This document shows, piece by piece, positions 8,101-15,268 of a DNA stretch of 34,001 nt. Location of the stretch: positions 1 to 34,001 of the forward strand of contig CAMDCV010000043.1 of the NCBI GenBank assembly GCA_945890645.1. The letters are read 5' to 3'. Under the pieces are notes generated by a model, which was not told the origin of the DNA, did not search any database, and saw nothing but the letters and a program-made list of their open reading frames with translations. A program made the position numbers and the translations under genes. The DNA comes from Akkermansia muciniphila (lineage in GTDB: Bacteria > Verrucomicrobiota > Verrucomicrobiia > Verrucomicrobiales > Akkermansiaceae). The first letter of the stretch is position 1, and each line of letters begins with the position of its first letter.

Positions 8101-9990
8101 ATGGAATCGGGAACTCCTACCTCACAAACCTCTACCCGGTGGAAACTGGCGCTGGCAGCATTGGGTATCGTTTTTGGCGATATCGGCACCAGTCCTCTCT
8201 ATGCGTTTCGCGAATGTTTCAGCGGAAAACATGGGGCACCGATCGTCGCAGAAAACATGATGGGGGCGGCCTCCTTGATAGTGTGGTCTATCCTGTTCGT
8301 TGTGACATTTAAGTATGTGTTTTTGGTGCTTCGGCTCGATAACAAAGGCGAGGGCGGGATTTTAGCACTCGCGGCGCTAGTGCGCGGCAGTCGTGCGGCC
8401 ATGGGAAAAATCGATAAGACATGGGTCTTCGGGCTGGGCTTGTTAGGCGCGGCGCTGATCTACGCTGATGGCATGATCACACCATCGATTTCGGTACTTT
8501 CTGCTGTGGAGGGTTTGAATGTTTTGTCACCAGACATGAAGGAATACGTAGTGCCTGCGGCGTTGGTGATCATTGTTTTGCTATTCATGATTCAACGTCA
8601 TGGCACGGGTAAAGTTGGTGCTTTGTTTGGCCCCGTCTTGCTCATCTGGTTTTCCACTTTGGGAATTTTAGGCTTAAAATGGATTTTCGCCTGTCCTCAG
8701 ATTCTTCTCGCGATTAACCCGGTTAGCGGATTGATGTTTCTCGTTCATGAATGGCGTCACGCGATTCCCCTACTCTCGGCCGTATTCCTCGCCGTCACGG
8801 GTGGCGAGGCACTTTACACCGACCTTGGACATTTCGGTCGCAGACCTATTCGCGTTGCATGGTTCGCAGTCGTATTGCCTTGCCTAGTGCTCAACTACAT
8901 CGGTCAGGCCGCGCTATTAACGCTTCATCCGGATACGGAAAATACCTTTTATAATCTCGTGCCACCGGGCGGTGTGCTGCCACTGACATTGTTAGCCACT
9001 GCCGCCGCCGTCATCGCCAGCCAGGCGCTCATCTCCGGTGCCTTCTCTCTCACTACACAAGCCATCCAACTCGGCTGTATCCCCCGACTTCGTGTGCTCT
9101 ACACTTCCAGCACAGAAAAAGGACAAGTCTATTTGCCGATGATCAACTGGATGTTGATGCTCGCATGCCTGCTGTTGATATCGATCAAACAGTCGTCCAG
9201 CAATTTGTTTCCGGCCTACGGCATCGCGATCTCCATGACAATGACCGTGACTTCGGTCTTGTTCCTCCAAGCAGCCCTCAACGTATTAAAATGGCCGCGC
9301 TGGAAAGCCTACACTGTTTCTGGCGCATTTTTGCTAGTAGATGGAGCATTTCTTTTCGCCAATAGTCTGAAAATCACCCACGGCGGTTGGATGCCATTGG
9401 CGGTAGCATTTCTGATGGTCTTTCTCATGAGCACCTGGCGTTGGGGCCGCGCGCGTTTGGGCAAGCGCATGGAAAAAGCCTCAATCCCCGCCGAACTGCT
9501 CATTGAGGATCTTGAACGCAAAGGCATCCATCGCGTTTCTGGCACTGCCTTTTACATGTGTGGGAAAACCGGAGGCATTCCTCTCGCCCTCTTACACAAT
9601 CTTAAACACAACCAAGTGTTGCATGAGCGAGTCGTACTTCTGCACGTCGAAACGCTGGACGCCTCCCACGCCACCCCAGATGAGCGATACAACATCGAAG
9701 AACTCGGGCAAGGTTTCTTCCTATTGCATCTTCGCTTCGGATTCACTGAAACACCGAACGTGCCAGCCGCTCTGAAAGAATTCCTCACGGGCGACTTCAA
9801 ATACGAACCACAAAAATCCACCTTTTTCCTCGGTCGCGAAACCTACGCCGTCAGTCGTGGACTCAATGCTTGGGAGCGCATGCGCCTAGTGATTTTCGCC
9901 TGGCTCACCCGTAACGCCACTCCTGCGACCGCGTATTTCTCGCTGCCACCTTCACGCGTCGTAGAACTAGGCGCACAGATATCACTCTAA
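8101..9990 (+). CDS. kup: Kup low-affinity potassium uptake transporter
   Basis: This 629-residue inner-membrane protein begins with the family-defining GIVFGDIGTSPLYA (22-35) and continues with about twelve hydrophobic segments to roughly residue 450. RLDNKGEGGILAL and YADGMITPSISVLSAVEGL also match the K_trans family (PF02705). A C-terminal cytosolic domain of about 170 residues follows, as is usual. The protein imports K+ together with protons. Length agrees with characterised Kup proteins (about 620-630). Only 29 bases separate it from the azurin-like gene, so co-transcription is possible, although no functional link is obvious. Confidence 0.95.
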   Translation: MESGTPTSQTSTRWKLALAALGIVFGDIGTSPLYAFRECFSGKHGAPIVAENMMGAASLIVWSILFVVTFKYVFLVLRLDNKGEGGILALAALVRGSRAAMGKIDKTWVFGLGLLGAALIYADGMITPSISVLSAVEGLNVLSPDMKEYVVPAALVIIVLLFMIQRHGTGKVGALFGPVLLIWFSTLGILGLKWIFACPQILLAINPVSGLMFLVHEWRHAIPLLSAVFLAVTGGEALYTDLGHFGRRPIRVAWFAVVLPCLVLNYIGQAALLTLHPDTENTFYNLVPPGGVLPLTLLATAAAVIASQALISGAFSLTTQAIQLGCIPRLRVLYTSSTEKGQVYLPMINWMLMLACLLLISIKQSSSNLFPAYGIAISMTMTVTSVLFLQAALNVLKWPRWKAYTVSGAFLLVDGAFLFANSLKITHGGWMPLAVAFLMVFLMSTWRWGRARLGKRMEKASIPAELLIEDLERKGIHRVSGTAFYMCGKTGGIPLALLHNLKHNQVLHERVVLLHVETLDASHATPDERYNIEELGQGFFLLHLRFGFTETPNVPAALKEFLTGDFKYEPQKSTFFLGRETYAVSRGLNAWERMRLVIFAWLTRNATPATAYFSLPPSRVVELGAQISL

Positions 9991-10019
9991 ATTAAAGGAA
10001 ACTATCAGTAACACCCACC

Positions 10020-10460
10020 ATGATCAAATACCTCCTTCTAGCCCTCTCTCTCATTGCTCCACTCGTCGCAGCGACACCTCCCATCAAAGTGGAAATCACC
10101 GCCAACGACCAAATGCGTTTCAGCACGCGCAAAATCGAAGGCAAGGTGGGTGTACCGATGGAAATCACCATCAAACACATCGGCAAAATCCCCAAAGCTA
10201 GCATGTCGCACAACCTCGTCATTCTCAAACCCGGCTCCCTGATGGCGATGGTGTCCGCCAAGTGCATCCAAGCCAAAGACAACAACTACATCGCCACCGA
10301 TGCCGAAAGCAAAGCCGCCATCATCGCCTACTCCCCCCAACTCGGCCCCGGCGAATCCCACGTAGTGAAATTCACCCCCACCGAAGCAGGCGACTACCCC
10401 TACATGTGCACTTTCCCCGGCCACTTCAGCGAAATGAACGGCACCATCACTGTTAAGTAA
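10020..10460 (+). CDS. Secreted azurin-like type 1 blue copper protein
   Basis: This 146-residue protein has a signal peptide (MIKYLLLALSLIAPLVAA, cleaved near residue 18) and a mature cupredoxin of about 128 residues, the size of azurin. Copper ligands are complete: H64 in SHNLVIL, then C130, H135 and M139 in CTFPGHFSEM, with exactly the C-x4-H-x3-M spacing of azurins. The protein should carry electrons in the periplasm. Candidate partners are the CxxCH proteins encoded at 17841-26647, but nothing in the sequence proves this. An AAAGGA stretch lies about 20 bases before ATG, too far to be an ideal ribosome-binding site. Confidence 0.92.
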   Translation: MIKYLLLALSLIAPLVAATPPIKVEITANDQMRFSTRKIEGKVGVPMEITIKHIGKIPKASMSHNLVILKPGSLMAMVSAKCIQAKDNNYIATDAESKAAIIAYSPQLGPGESHVVKFTPTEAGDYPYMCTFPGHFSEMNGTITVK

Positions 10461-10495
10461 CGTGGCGGGCCCATGGAGCGCGAACTTTCTTTGGC

Positions 10496-10514
10496 CTTCG
10501 TAGCCTCGGCGAAG
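10496..10514. repeat. Small imperfectly extended hairpin, possible dispersed intergenic repeat
   Basis: CTTCG (10496-10500) pairs with CGAAG (10510-10514) around a 9-base loop, flanked by GC-rich sequence from about 10467. The 254-base gap 10461-10714 between the azurin gene and rimO holds no convincing gene. This hairpin lacks a good U-tract, so I do not call it a terminator. Confidence 0.3.
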
Positions 10515-10556
10515 TAGGCAGTCCGCTTCAAAAAAACAAGAGTCTAAGGTCACTCA

Positions 10557-10597
10557 AAAATCCTGCCTTACATCCGTAAAATCCTGCCTTCCTCCGT
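10557..10597. repeat. Two-copy tandem repeat of about 21 bp
   Basis: AAAATCCTGCCTTACATCCGT (10557-10577) is followed immediately by a near copy with a one-base deletion and one substitution (10578-10597). It lies about 120 bases before rimO. It could be a replication-slippage product or a paired binding site; nothing else here supports either. Confidence 0.55.
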
Positions 10598-10714
10598 AGT
10601 AAAAAACGCTACCACAACCAAGCGAAAACCCGTCTCCCAAAAACTTAGAGCCTCACCTCTACTGCCTGAAAGTCTTGCGTCTCCCGCCCCTTTCCGCTAT
10701 CACCCCTCTCCACC

Positions 10715-12118
10715 ATGCAAACCACTGTCGGTCTCATCTCTCTCGGCTGCGCCAAAAATCTCATCGACTCGGAAGTCATGATTGGTCACCTCGCGCAAGC
10801 AGGCATGGCCCTCACGCCCGATGCCGAACTCGCCGACGTACTCATCATCAATACCTGCTCGTTCATCGACATGGCGAAAACCGAGTCGGTCAATGCCATC
10901 TTCGAAGCCGTCAAGGAACGCGCCGAAAATGAAGACCGCGCCCGCCAAAAAATCATCGTCGCTGGCTGTTTATCACAACGTTTCGCCAAAGACCTGCCAG
11001 GCATCATGCCGGAAGTGGATGCCTTCATCGGCCTCGACCAAATCACCAAGGTCGCGCCCATCATCGAAAATCTGTTAGGCAAAAACAATGCCCACGAAGT
11101 CCAAAAAACCGAAGGCCCCTCGGCCACCGAAGACCCGCGCGATTTCGTAACGCTGAAGCCGCAGTACATTCCCGATTACTCGACGCCGCGTATGCGTCTC
11201 ACGCCTGACCATTTTGCCTACGTGAAAATCGCCGAGGGCTGCAATCACACCTGCACCTTCTGCATCATCCCGCAAATCCGTGGCCGCCATCGCTCGCGCA
11301 CGCAAGATTCCGTGGTCAATGAAGTCAAAGCACTCGTCGCCTCCGGCGTGAAGGAAATCAACCTCATCTCGCAAGACACCACCTACTTCGGCATGGACCT
11401 CTGGGATGAATCGCGACCCAAGCCAAACTCCCCCGTCGATTCCACCAAGGGCCACTCACTCGCCAGCCTCTTGCGCGAACTAAATGAAATTCCCGGCGAC
11501 TTCTGGGTCCGTTTGCTCTACACCCACCCCGCGCATTGGAGCGACGAATTGATCGCAACCATCGCCCAGTGCGACAAGGTTGCGAAATACGTCGATATCC
11601 CGCTGCAGCACATTTCCGACCGCATGCTCGTTGCGATGAAACGCGTGACTTCCGGCGATTACATCCGCGATCTTCTCCGCCGCATGCGCGCCGGCATTCC
11701 GAACATCGGCATTCGTACGACATTCATCGTAGGTTTCCCCGGCGAAACAGAGGAGGATTTCCAAGAACTGTTAGAATTCATCGAAGAGTTCCGCTTCGAA
11801 CGCGCGGGAGTATTTTCCTACTCGAAAGAAGAAGGCACACGCGCCAACAAAATGGACGGCCACATCCATCACGCGACGAAAAAATCGCGCTGGAGCCGCT
11901 CCATGCAAGCACTGCAGCGCATTGCCAGCGAAGTCAATCAAGAGCAAGTTGGCAAAGCCGTAAAAGTCTTGGTCGAGCAGCCAGGCATCGCCCGCACCGA
12001 ATGGGATGCCCCCGAGATCGATGGCTCCGTCCACGTCCCCGAAGACATTCCCGTGGGCTCGTTCGCCCAAGTCACGATCAAAGACTGGCGCGGCTATGAT
12101 CTCGTGGCGGCGCGATGA
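10715..12118 (+). CDS. rimO: RimO, ribosomal protein S12 methylthiotransferase
   Basis: This 467-residue radical-SAM methylthiotransferase adds a methylthio group to a conserved aspartate of ribosomal protein S12. Domains in order are: UPF0004 with three cysteines (C12 in SLGCAKNLIDSE, C48 in NTCSF, C85 in AGCL) for the auxiliary iron-sulfur cluster; the radical-SAM core with CNHTCTFC (C176, C180, C183) and GFPGETEEDF; and a C-terminal TRAM domain. The opening SLGCAKNLIDSE favours RimO over MiaB. It starts a run of plus-strand genes that continues into the LPS genes, with a 63-base gap before the DUF1844 gene. Confidence 0.95.
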   Translation: MQTTVGLISLGCAKNLIDSEVMIGHLAQAGMALTPDAELADVLIINTCSFIDMAKTESVNAIFEAVKERAENEDRARQKIIVAGCLSQRFAKDLPGIMPEVDAFIGLDQITKVAPIIENLLGKNNAHEVQKTEGPSATEDPRDFVTLKPQYIPDYSTPRMRLTPDHFAYVKIAEGCNHTCTFCIIPQIRGRHRSRTQDSVVNEVKALVASGVKEINLISQDTTYFGMDLWDESRPKPNSPVDSTKGHSLASLLRELNEIPGDFWVRLLYTHPAHWSDELIATIAQCDKVAKYVDIPLQHISDRMLVAMKRVTSGDYIRDLLRRMRAGIPNIGIRTTFIVGFPGETEEDFQELLEFIEEFRFERAGVFSYSKEEGTRANKMDGHIHHATKKSRWSRSMQALQRIASEVNQEQVGKAVKVLVEQPGIARTEWDAPEIDGSVHVPEDIPVGSFAQVTIKDWRGYDLVAAR

Positions 12119-12181
12119 TTTGGCCAAAATTCCGACATTCTTGCTTTCCCGTTGGTGATTCTGGCGCTATCATCCCCGCTC

Positions 12182-12439
12182 ATGCCGCATGACCCACAGC
12201 CCGATCCGCGATTTGACGACTTCCTTTTTCTACAAGCGCAGAACGCGGGTCTCTTCCTCGGCCAGATTCCGCATCCCGTAACAGGAGAAAAATCCCTCAA
12301 CTTGCGCGCCGCGAAATCAGTGCTCGATTGCTTGGAAATGCTGGAAATCAAAACGCAGAACAATCTCACTAGCAACGAAAACAAATTGCTCGAAGCCGCC
12401 CTCGCCAACATCCGCAACCTCTACCAGAAACACCTCTGA
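12182..12439 (+). CDS. DUF1844 family small protein
   Basis: This is an 85-residue soluble acidic-to-neutral protein. The pattern FLFLQAQNAGLFLGQIPHPV, then NLRAAKSVLDCLEMLEIKT, NLTSNENKLLEAALANIR matches DUF1844 (PF08899), a short helical family of unknown function. The in-frame ATG at 12152 would add ten residues outside the family match, so 12182 is preferred. Its stop overlaps the kdsA start by one base (TGATG), indicating translational coupling within the operon. No function should be assumed. Confidence 0.8.
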   Translation: MPHDPQPDPRFDDFLFLQAQNAGLFLGQIPHPVTGEKSLNLRAAKSVLDCLEMLEIKTQNNLTSNENKLLEAALANIRNLYQKHL

Positions 12440-13272
12440 TGCCACTCGCACCTGTTCCTCATCCATTCACATTCGGCACGATCGAAGCCGGCAAGGGCCA
12501 ACCTTTTTTCATCCTCGGCCCCTGCGCACTGGAAACCGAGGCCTTTGCTTGGGACATGGCTCGCGCACTCAAAGCCATCACGGACCGCACCGGATCACCG
12601 TTTGTTTTTAAGGCATCGTTCGATAAAGCCAACCGCACTTCGGTCACCTCATTCCGAGGCCCCGGCCCCGCCGAAGGCTGTCGTATCCTCGGTGAAATCG
12701 CGAAAGAACTCAACGTGCCCGTCACCACCGACATCCACACCGCGGAACAAGCGGAGATCGCGGCAGAATACATCGATATTTTACAGATCCCCGCCTTTCT
12801 CTGCCGACAGACGGACTTGCTAGAAGCCGCCGCCAAAACGGGACGCGTGGTGAACGTGAAAAAAGGGCAATTCCTCGCTCCGTGGGATACTGTCAATATC
12901 GCCGATAAAATGCGCAGCTTCGGTTGCGAGAAATTTTTCCTCACGGAACGCGGCACGACTTTCGGCTACAACAATCTCGTCGCCGATATGCGTTCGCTCT
13001 ACTGGATGCGCAAGGAAGGAATTCCCGTGATTTTCGATGCCACCCACTCCGTGCAACGTCCGGGCGGCAATGGCGGCACCACTGGCGGCGATGGCGAACT
13101 TGCCCCCGTTCTAGCACGCGCAGCAATCGCCACCGGCATCGATGGACTCTTCATGGAGACACACTCGAACCCCGCCGAAGCACTCTCGGATGGACCTAAC
13201 CAAATTCCTCTTCCCGATATGGAGGCGCTGCTGATCAAACTGCAAGCCCTTCACAACGCCGCTCATGCCTGA
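12439..13272 (+). CDS. kdsA: KdsA, 3-deoxy-D-manno-octulosonate 8-phosphate synthase
   Basis: This 277-residue cytoplasmic enzyme condenses arabinose 5-phosphate with phosphoenolpyruvate to Kdo-8-phosphate, the precursor of the LPS inner core sugar. Recognisable blocks are FKASFDKANRTS (57-68), TTDIHT, FDATHSVQ and METHSNPAEALSDGPNQ. ILGPCALE carries C29 where metal-independent enzymes such as that of E. coli have asparagine, so this should be a class II, metal-dependent KdsA. It overlaps the DUF1844 gene by one base and the next gene by eight, inside an LPS-related operon. Confidence 0.95.
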   Translation: MPLAPVPHPFTFGTIEAGKGQPFFILGPCALETEAFAWDMARALKAITDRTGSPFVFKASFDKANRTSVTSFRGPGPAEGCRILGEIAKELNVPVTTDIHTAEQAEIAAEYIDILQIPAFLCRQTDLLEAAAKTGRVVNVKKGQFLAPWDTVNIADKMRSFGCEKFFLTERGTTFGYNNLVADMRSLYWMRKEGIPVIFDATHSVQRPGGNGGTTGGDGELAPVLARAAIATGIDGLFMETHSNPAEALSDGPNQIPLPDMEALLIKLQALHNAAHA

Positions 13273-14524
13273 GACCCCGTCAATGCCGCGTCTACGTCAC
13301 CGCCTGCGCCATGCGCGCATCGCTCTGCCCATCGCGCTGCTTTGCACTCCCCTCGTCCGCGCCGGCGATATCAACGCGATCTTGGAACGCATGGAACCGG
13401 GCTCGGTCATCGAGGACTTGCTCATCCCTCGCTACGATGAAAACAAAAAAGCATCGCTCGTCCTGCGCGCGGATCGCATGGTCGTGGAGTCATTGAAAAA
13501 CATGACCGCTGAGAATTTGAGCCTGCATCTCATCTCGTCCAAAAATATCCAAACGCTCAACGGCACTTGGTTTTCGATCGCAAAGTGCGACTATGATCTG
13601 ACTACTAGCATCCTACGTAGCGAGTCGGCAGTCGATGTCTTATCTTCCAGTTTCCTCCTTCACAGCAAGGGACTGATCACGAAAATCGAAAAAAATCAAA
13701 CGCACTTCACTGCCTTTCTCCTGCCACCTGTTCACGGATTTCTCAATCCTGATTCTAACGAAAAAACTGCCATGAACCGCACCCGCCAATCTCTTCTACT
13801 CGCCAGCTTGCTGACAGCGCAAGCCGTCGCACAAGGCACCGATGCCGCGCCGTCGACCGAGAAAGATGCCATTTTCGCACTGACTCCGCGCTCGGAGGAA
13901 ATTGACACGCACTTGAAGGACTTCGCCAAAAAGCATAATGTCACCATCGCTCAAATTCCTCTGCCATCGCCGACCGCACCAGTACTCAAACCCGTCGATC
14001 CGGTTGCCGCGATTCCGCAATTTTCTCCTGCCGCTGATGCCCTCGGCTTTGCTTGCAAAGGGGGCGTTTTTTACGACAGCCAAACGGCCTCTCTCACTTT
14101 GCTCAAAGACATCACCGTGCGCAATCCCGACTACGCCATGACAGTGCAAGGCGAAGTGAAAGTTTTTTTCGAACCAGAAGCAGAAAAGAAAACACCCGCA
14201 CCAGACAAAAAAGACGATGCTGTGCCTGCGACAAACTCGCTCGGCAATGTCAAACAATTGCTCGGCAGTGGCGGTGTCGCCTTTGAAGCCACTGACAAGG
14301 ATGGTGTGAAGAATTTCGCTTCGGGTGACTCCGTGGTATATGAAATGGCCACCGAGGAAATTTTCCTCAAAGGCCGCAAGCTCGTGTTTCAACAAGGCAC
14401 GCAAAGCCGTTTCGAATCCGCCTCCCCCGATGCCTGGCTACGATTCAACAAAAGAACCAAAAATTTCACCATGTCCGACGGCTGGAACGCACGACTGACC
14501 CTGCCACAAAATAAGAATCCGTGA
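13265..14524 (+). CDS. LptC/LptA-like composite LPS-transport protein with internal signal peptide
   Basis: This 419-residue ORF overlaps kdsA by 8 bases and ends 6 bases before lptB. Residues 1-33 are a signal sequence. Residues about 36-165 alternate short beta strands in a pattern like LptC (KKASLVLRADRMVVES, LNGTWFSIAKCDYD). A second signal-peptide-like segment begins at M170 (MNRTRQSLLLASLLTAQAVAQ). From about 255 to 415 the pattern resembles LptA/OstA (LTLLKDITVRNPDYAMT, GDSVVYEMATEEIFLKG). Periplasmic LPS bridging with LptB is inferred from position and weak similarity. The internal ATG at 13772 could start a separate protein, or the two genes may have fused. Similarity is too weak to assign symbols. 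Confidence 0.65.
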   Translation: MPETPSMPRLRHRLRHARIALPIALLCTPLVRAGDINAILERMEPGSVIEDLLIPRYDENKKASLVLRADRMVVESLKNMTAENLSLHLISSKNIQTLNGTWFSIAKCDYDLTTSILRSESAVDVLSSSFLLHSKGLITKIEKNQTHFTAFLLPPVHGFLNPDSNEKTAMNRTRQSLLLASLLTAQAVAQGTDAAPSTEKDAIFALTPRSEEIDTHLKDFAKKHNVTIAQIPLPSPTAPVLKPVDPVAAIPQFSPAADALGFACKGGVFYDSQTASLTLLKDITVRNPDYAMTVQGEVKVFFEPEAEKKTPAPDKKDDAVPATNSLGNVKQLLGSGGVAFEATDKDGVKNFASGDSVVYEMATEEIFLKGRKLVFQQGTQSRFESASPDAWLRFNKRTKNFTMSDGWNARLTLPQNKNP

Positions 14525-14530
14525 ACCAGC

Positions 14531-15259
14531 ATGTCTCTTCTCTCCGCCACTCACCTCAGTAAGTCGTATAGCAAGCGTAAGGTCGTCAACGACGTTTCCT
14601 TGACCGTACACTCGGGCGAAATCGTCGGGCTGCTTGGACCGAATGGCGCGGGAAAAACTACATCGTTCTACATGATCGCCGGCCTCGTTCATCCCGATGA
14701 GGGCACGGTCATTCTGGATGGCAAGGACGTCACACGCCTGCCCATGCATCGCCGTGCGCGCCTCGGCCTTGGCTATCTGCCGCAAGAGGAATCCATTTTT
14801 CGCAATCTCAGCGCCGTCGATAATCTCCTCGCGATTCTCGAAACACGCGACGATCTCAACCGCAAGCAACGCCTTGCCCAAGCCGATCATTTGTTGCAAC
14901 GATTTGGCATCGAACGATTGCGCCACTCACAGGCAATCACACTTTCGGGTGGAGAAAAACGCCGACTCGCCATCGCTCGCTCACTTTGTTCCAATCCCAA
15001 AGTGCTGATGCTCGACGAACCTTTCGCAGGCGTCGATCCACTTGCTGTGGAGGACATCCAGCGCATCGTCAAAGAGTTGCGAGATCAAGATGGCTTGGCG
15101 ATTTTAATCACCGACCACTCCGTGCGTGAAACGTTATCGATTGTCGATCGCGCCTTTCTCATTCATGACGGCCATGTGATTTTGCAAGGGACATCGCAAG
15201 AAATCGTCAACAATCCGATCGCCCGTAAAAACTACCTCGGCGAAAATTTCCGCTTCTAA
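14531..15259 (+). CDS. lptB: LptB, ATPase of the LPS export ABC transporter
   Basis: This 242-residue ABC ATPase is a close match to LptB. It has Walker A GPNGAGKTT (36-44), LGYLPQEESIFRNLS in the Q-loop region, signature LSGGEKRR, Walker B VLMLDEPFAGVDP and H-loop ITDHS. The family-typical C-terminal ending is ARKNYLGENFRF. It powers extraction of LPS from the inner membrane with LptF, LptG and LptC; LptF and LptG are not in this window. Its position directly after kdsA and the LptC/LptA-like gene matches the common Gram-negative gene order. Confidence 0.95.
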   Translation: MSLLSATHLSKSYSKRKVVNDVSLTVHSGEIVGLLGPNGAGKTTSFYMIAGLVHPDEGTVILDGKDVTRLPMHRRARLGLGYLPQEESIFRNLSAVDNLLAILETRDDLNRKQRLAQADHLLQRFGIERLRHSQAITLSGGEKRRLAIARSLCSNPKVLMLDEPFAGVDPLAVEDIQRIVKELRDQDGLAILITDHSVRETLSIVDRAFLIHDGHVILQGTSQEIVNNPIARKNYLGENFRF

Positions 15260-15268
15260 CAAATTCCC

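Noticed and set aside
10038-10553. A minus-strand open frame opposite the azurin-like gene, Gly/Asp/Val-rich.
   Set aside because: The plus strand encodes a cupredoxin with complete copper ligands; the antisense frame is a composition artefact.
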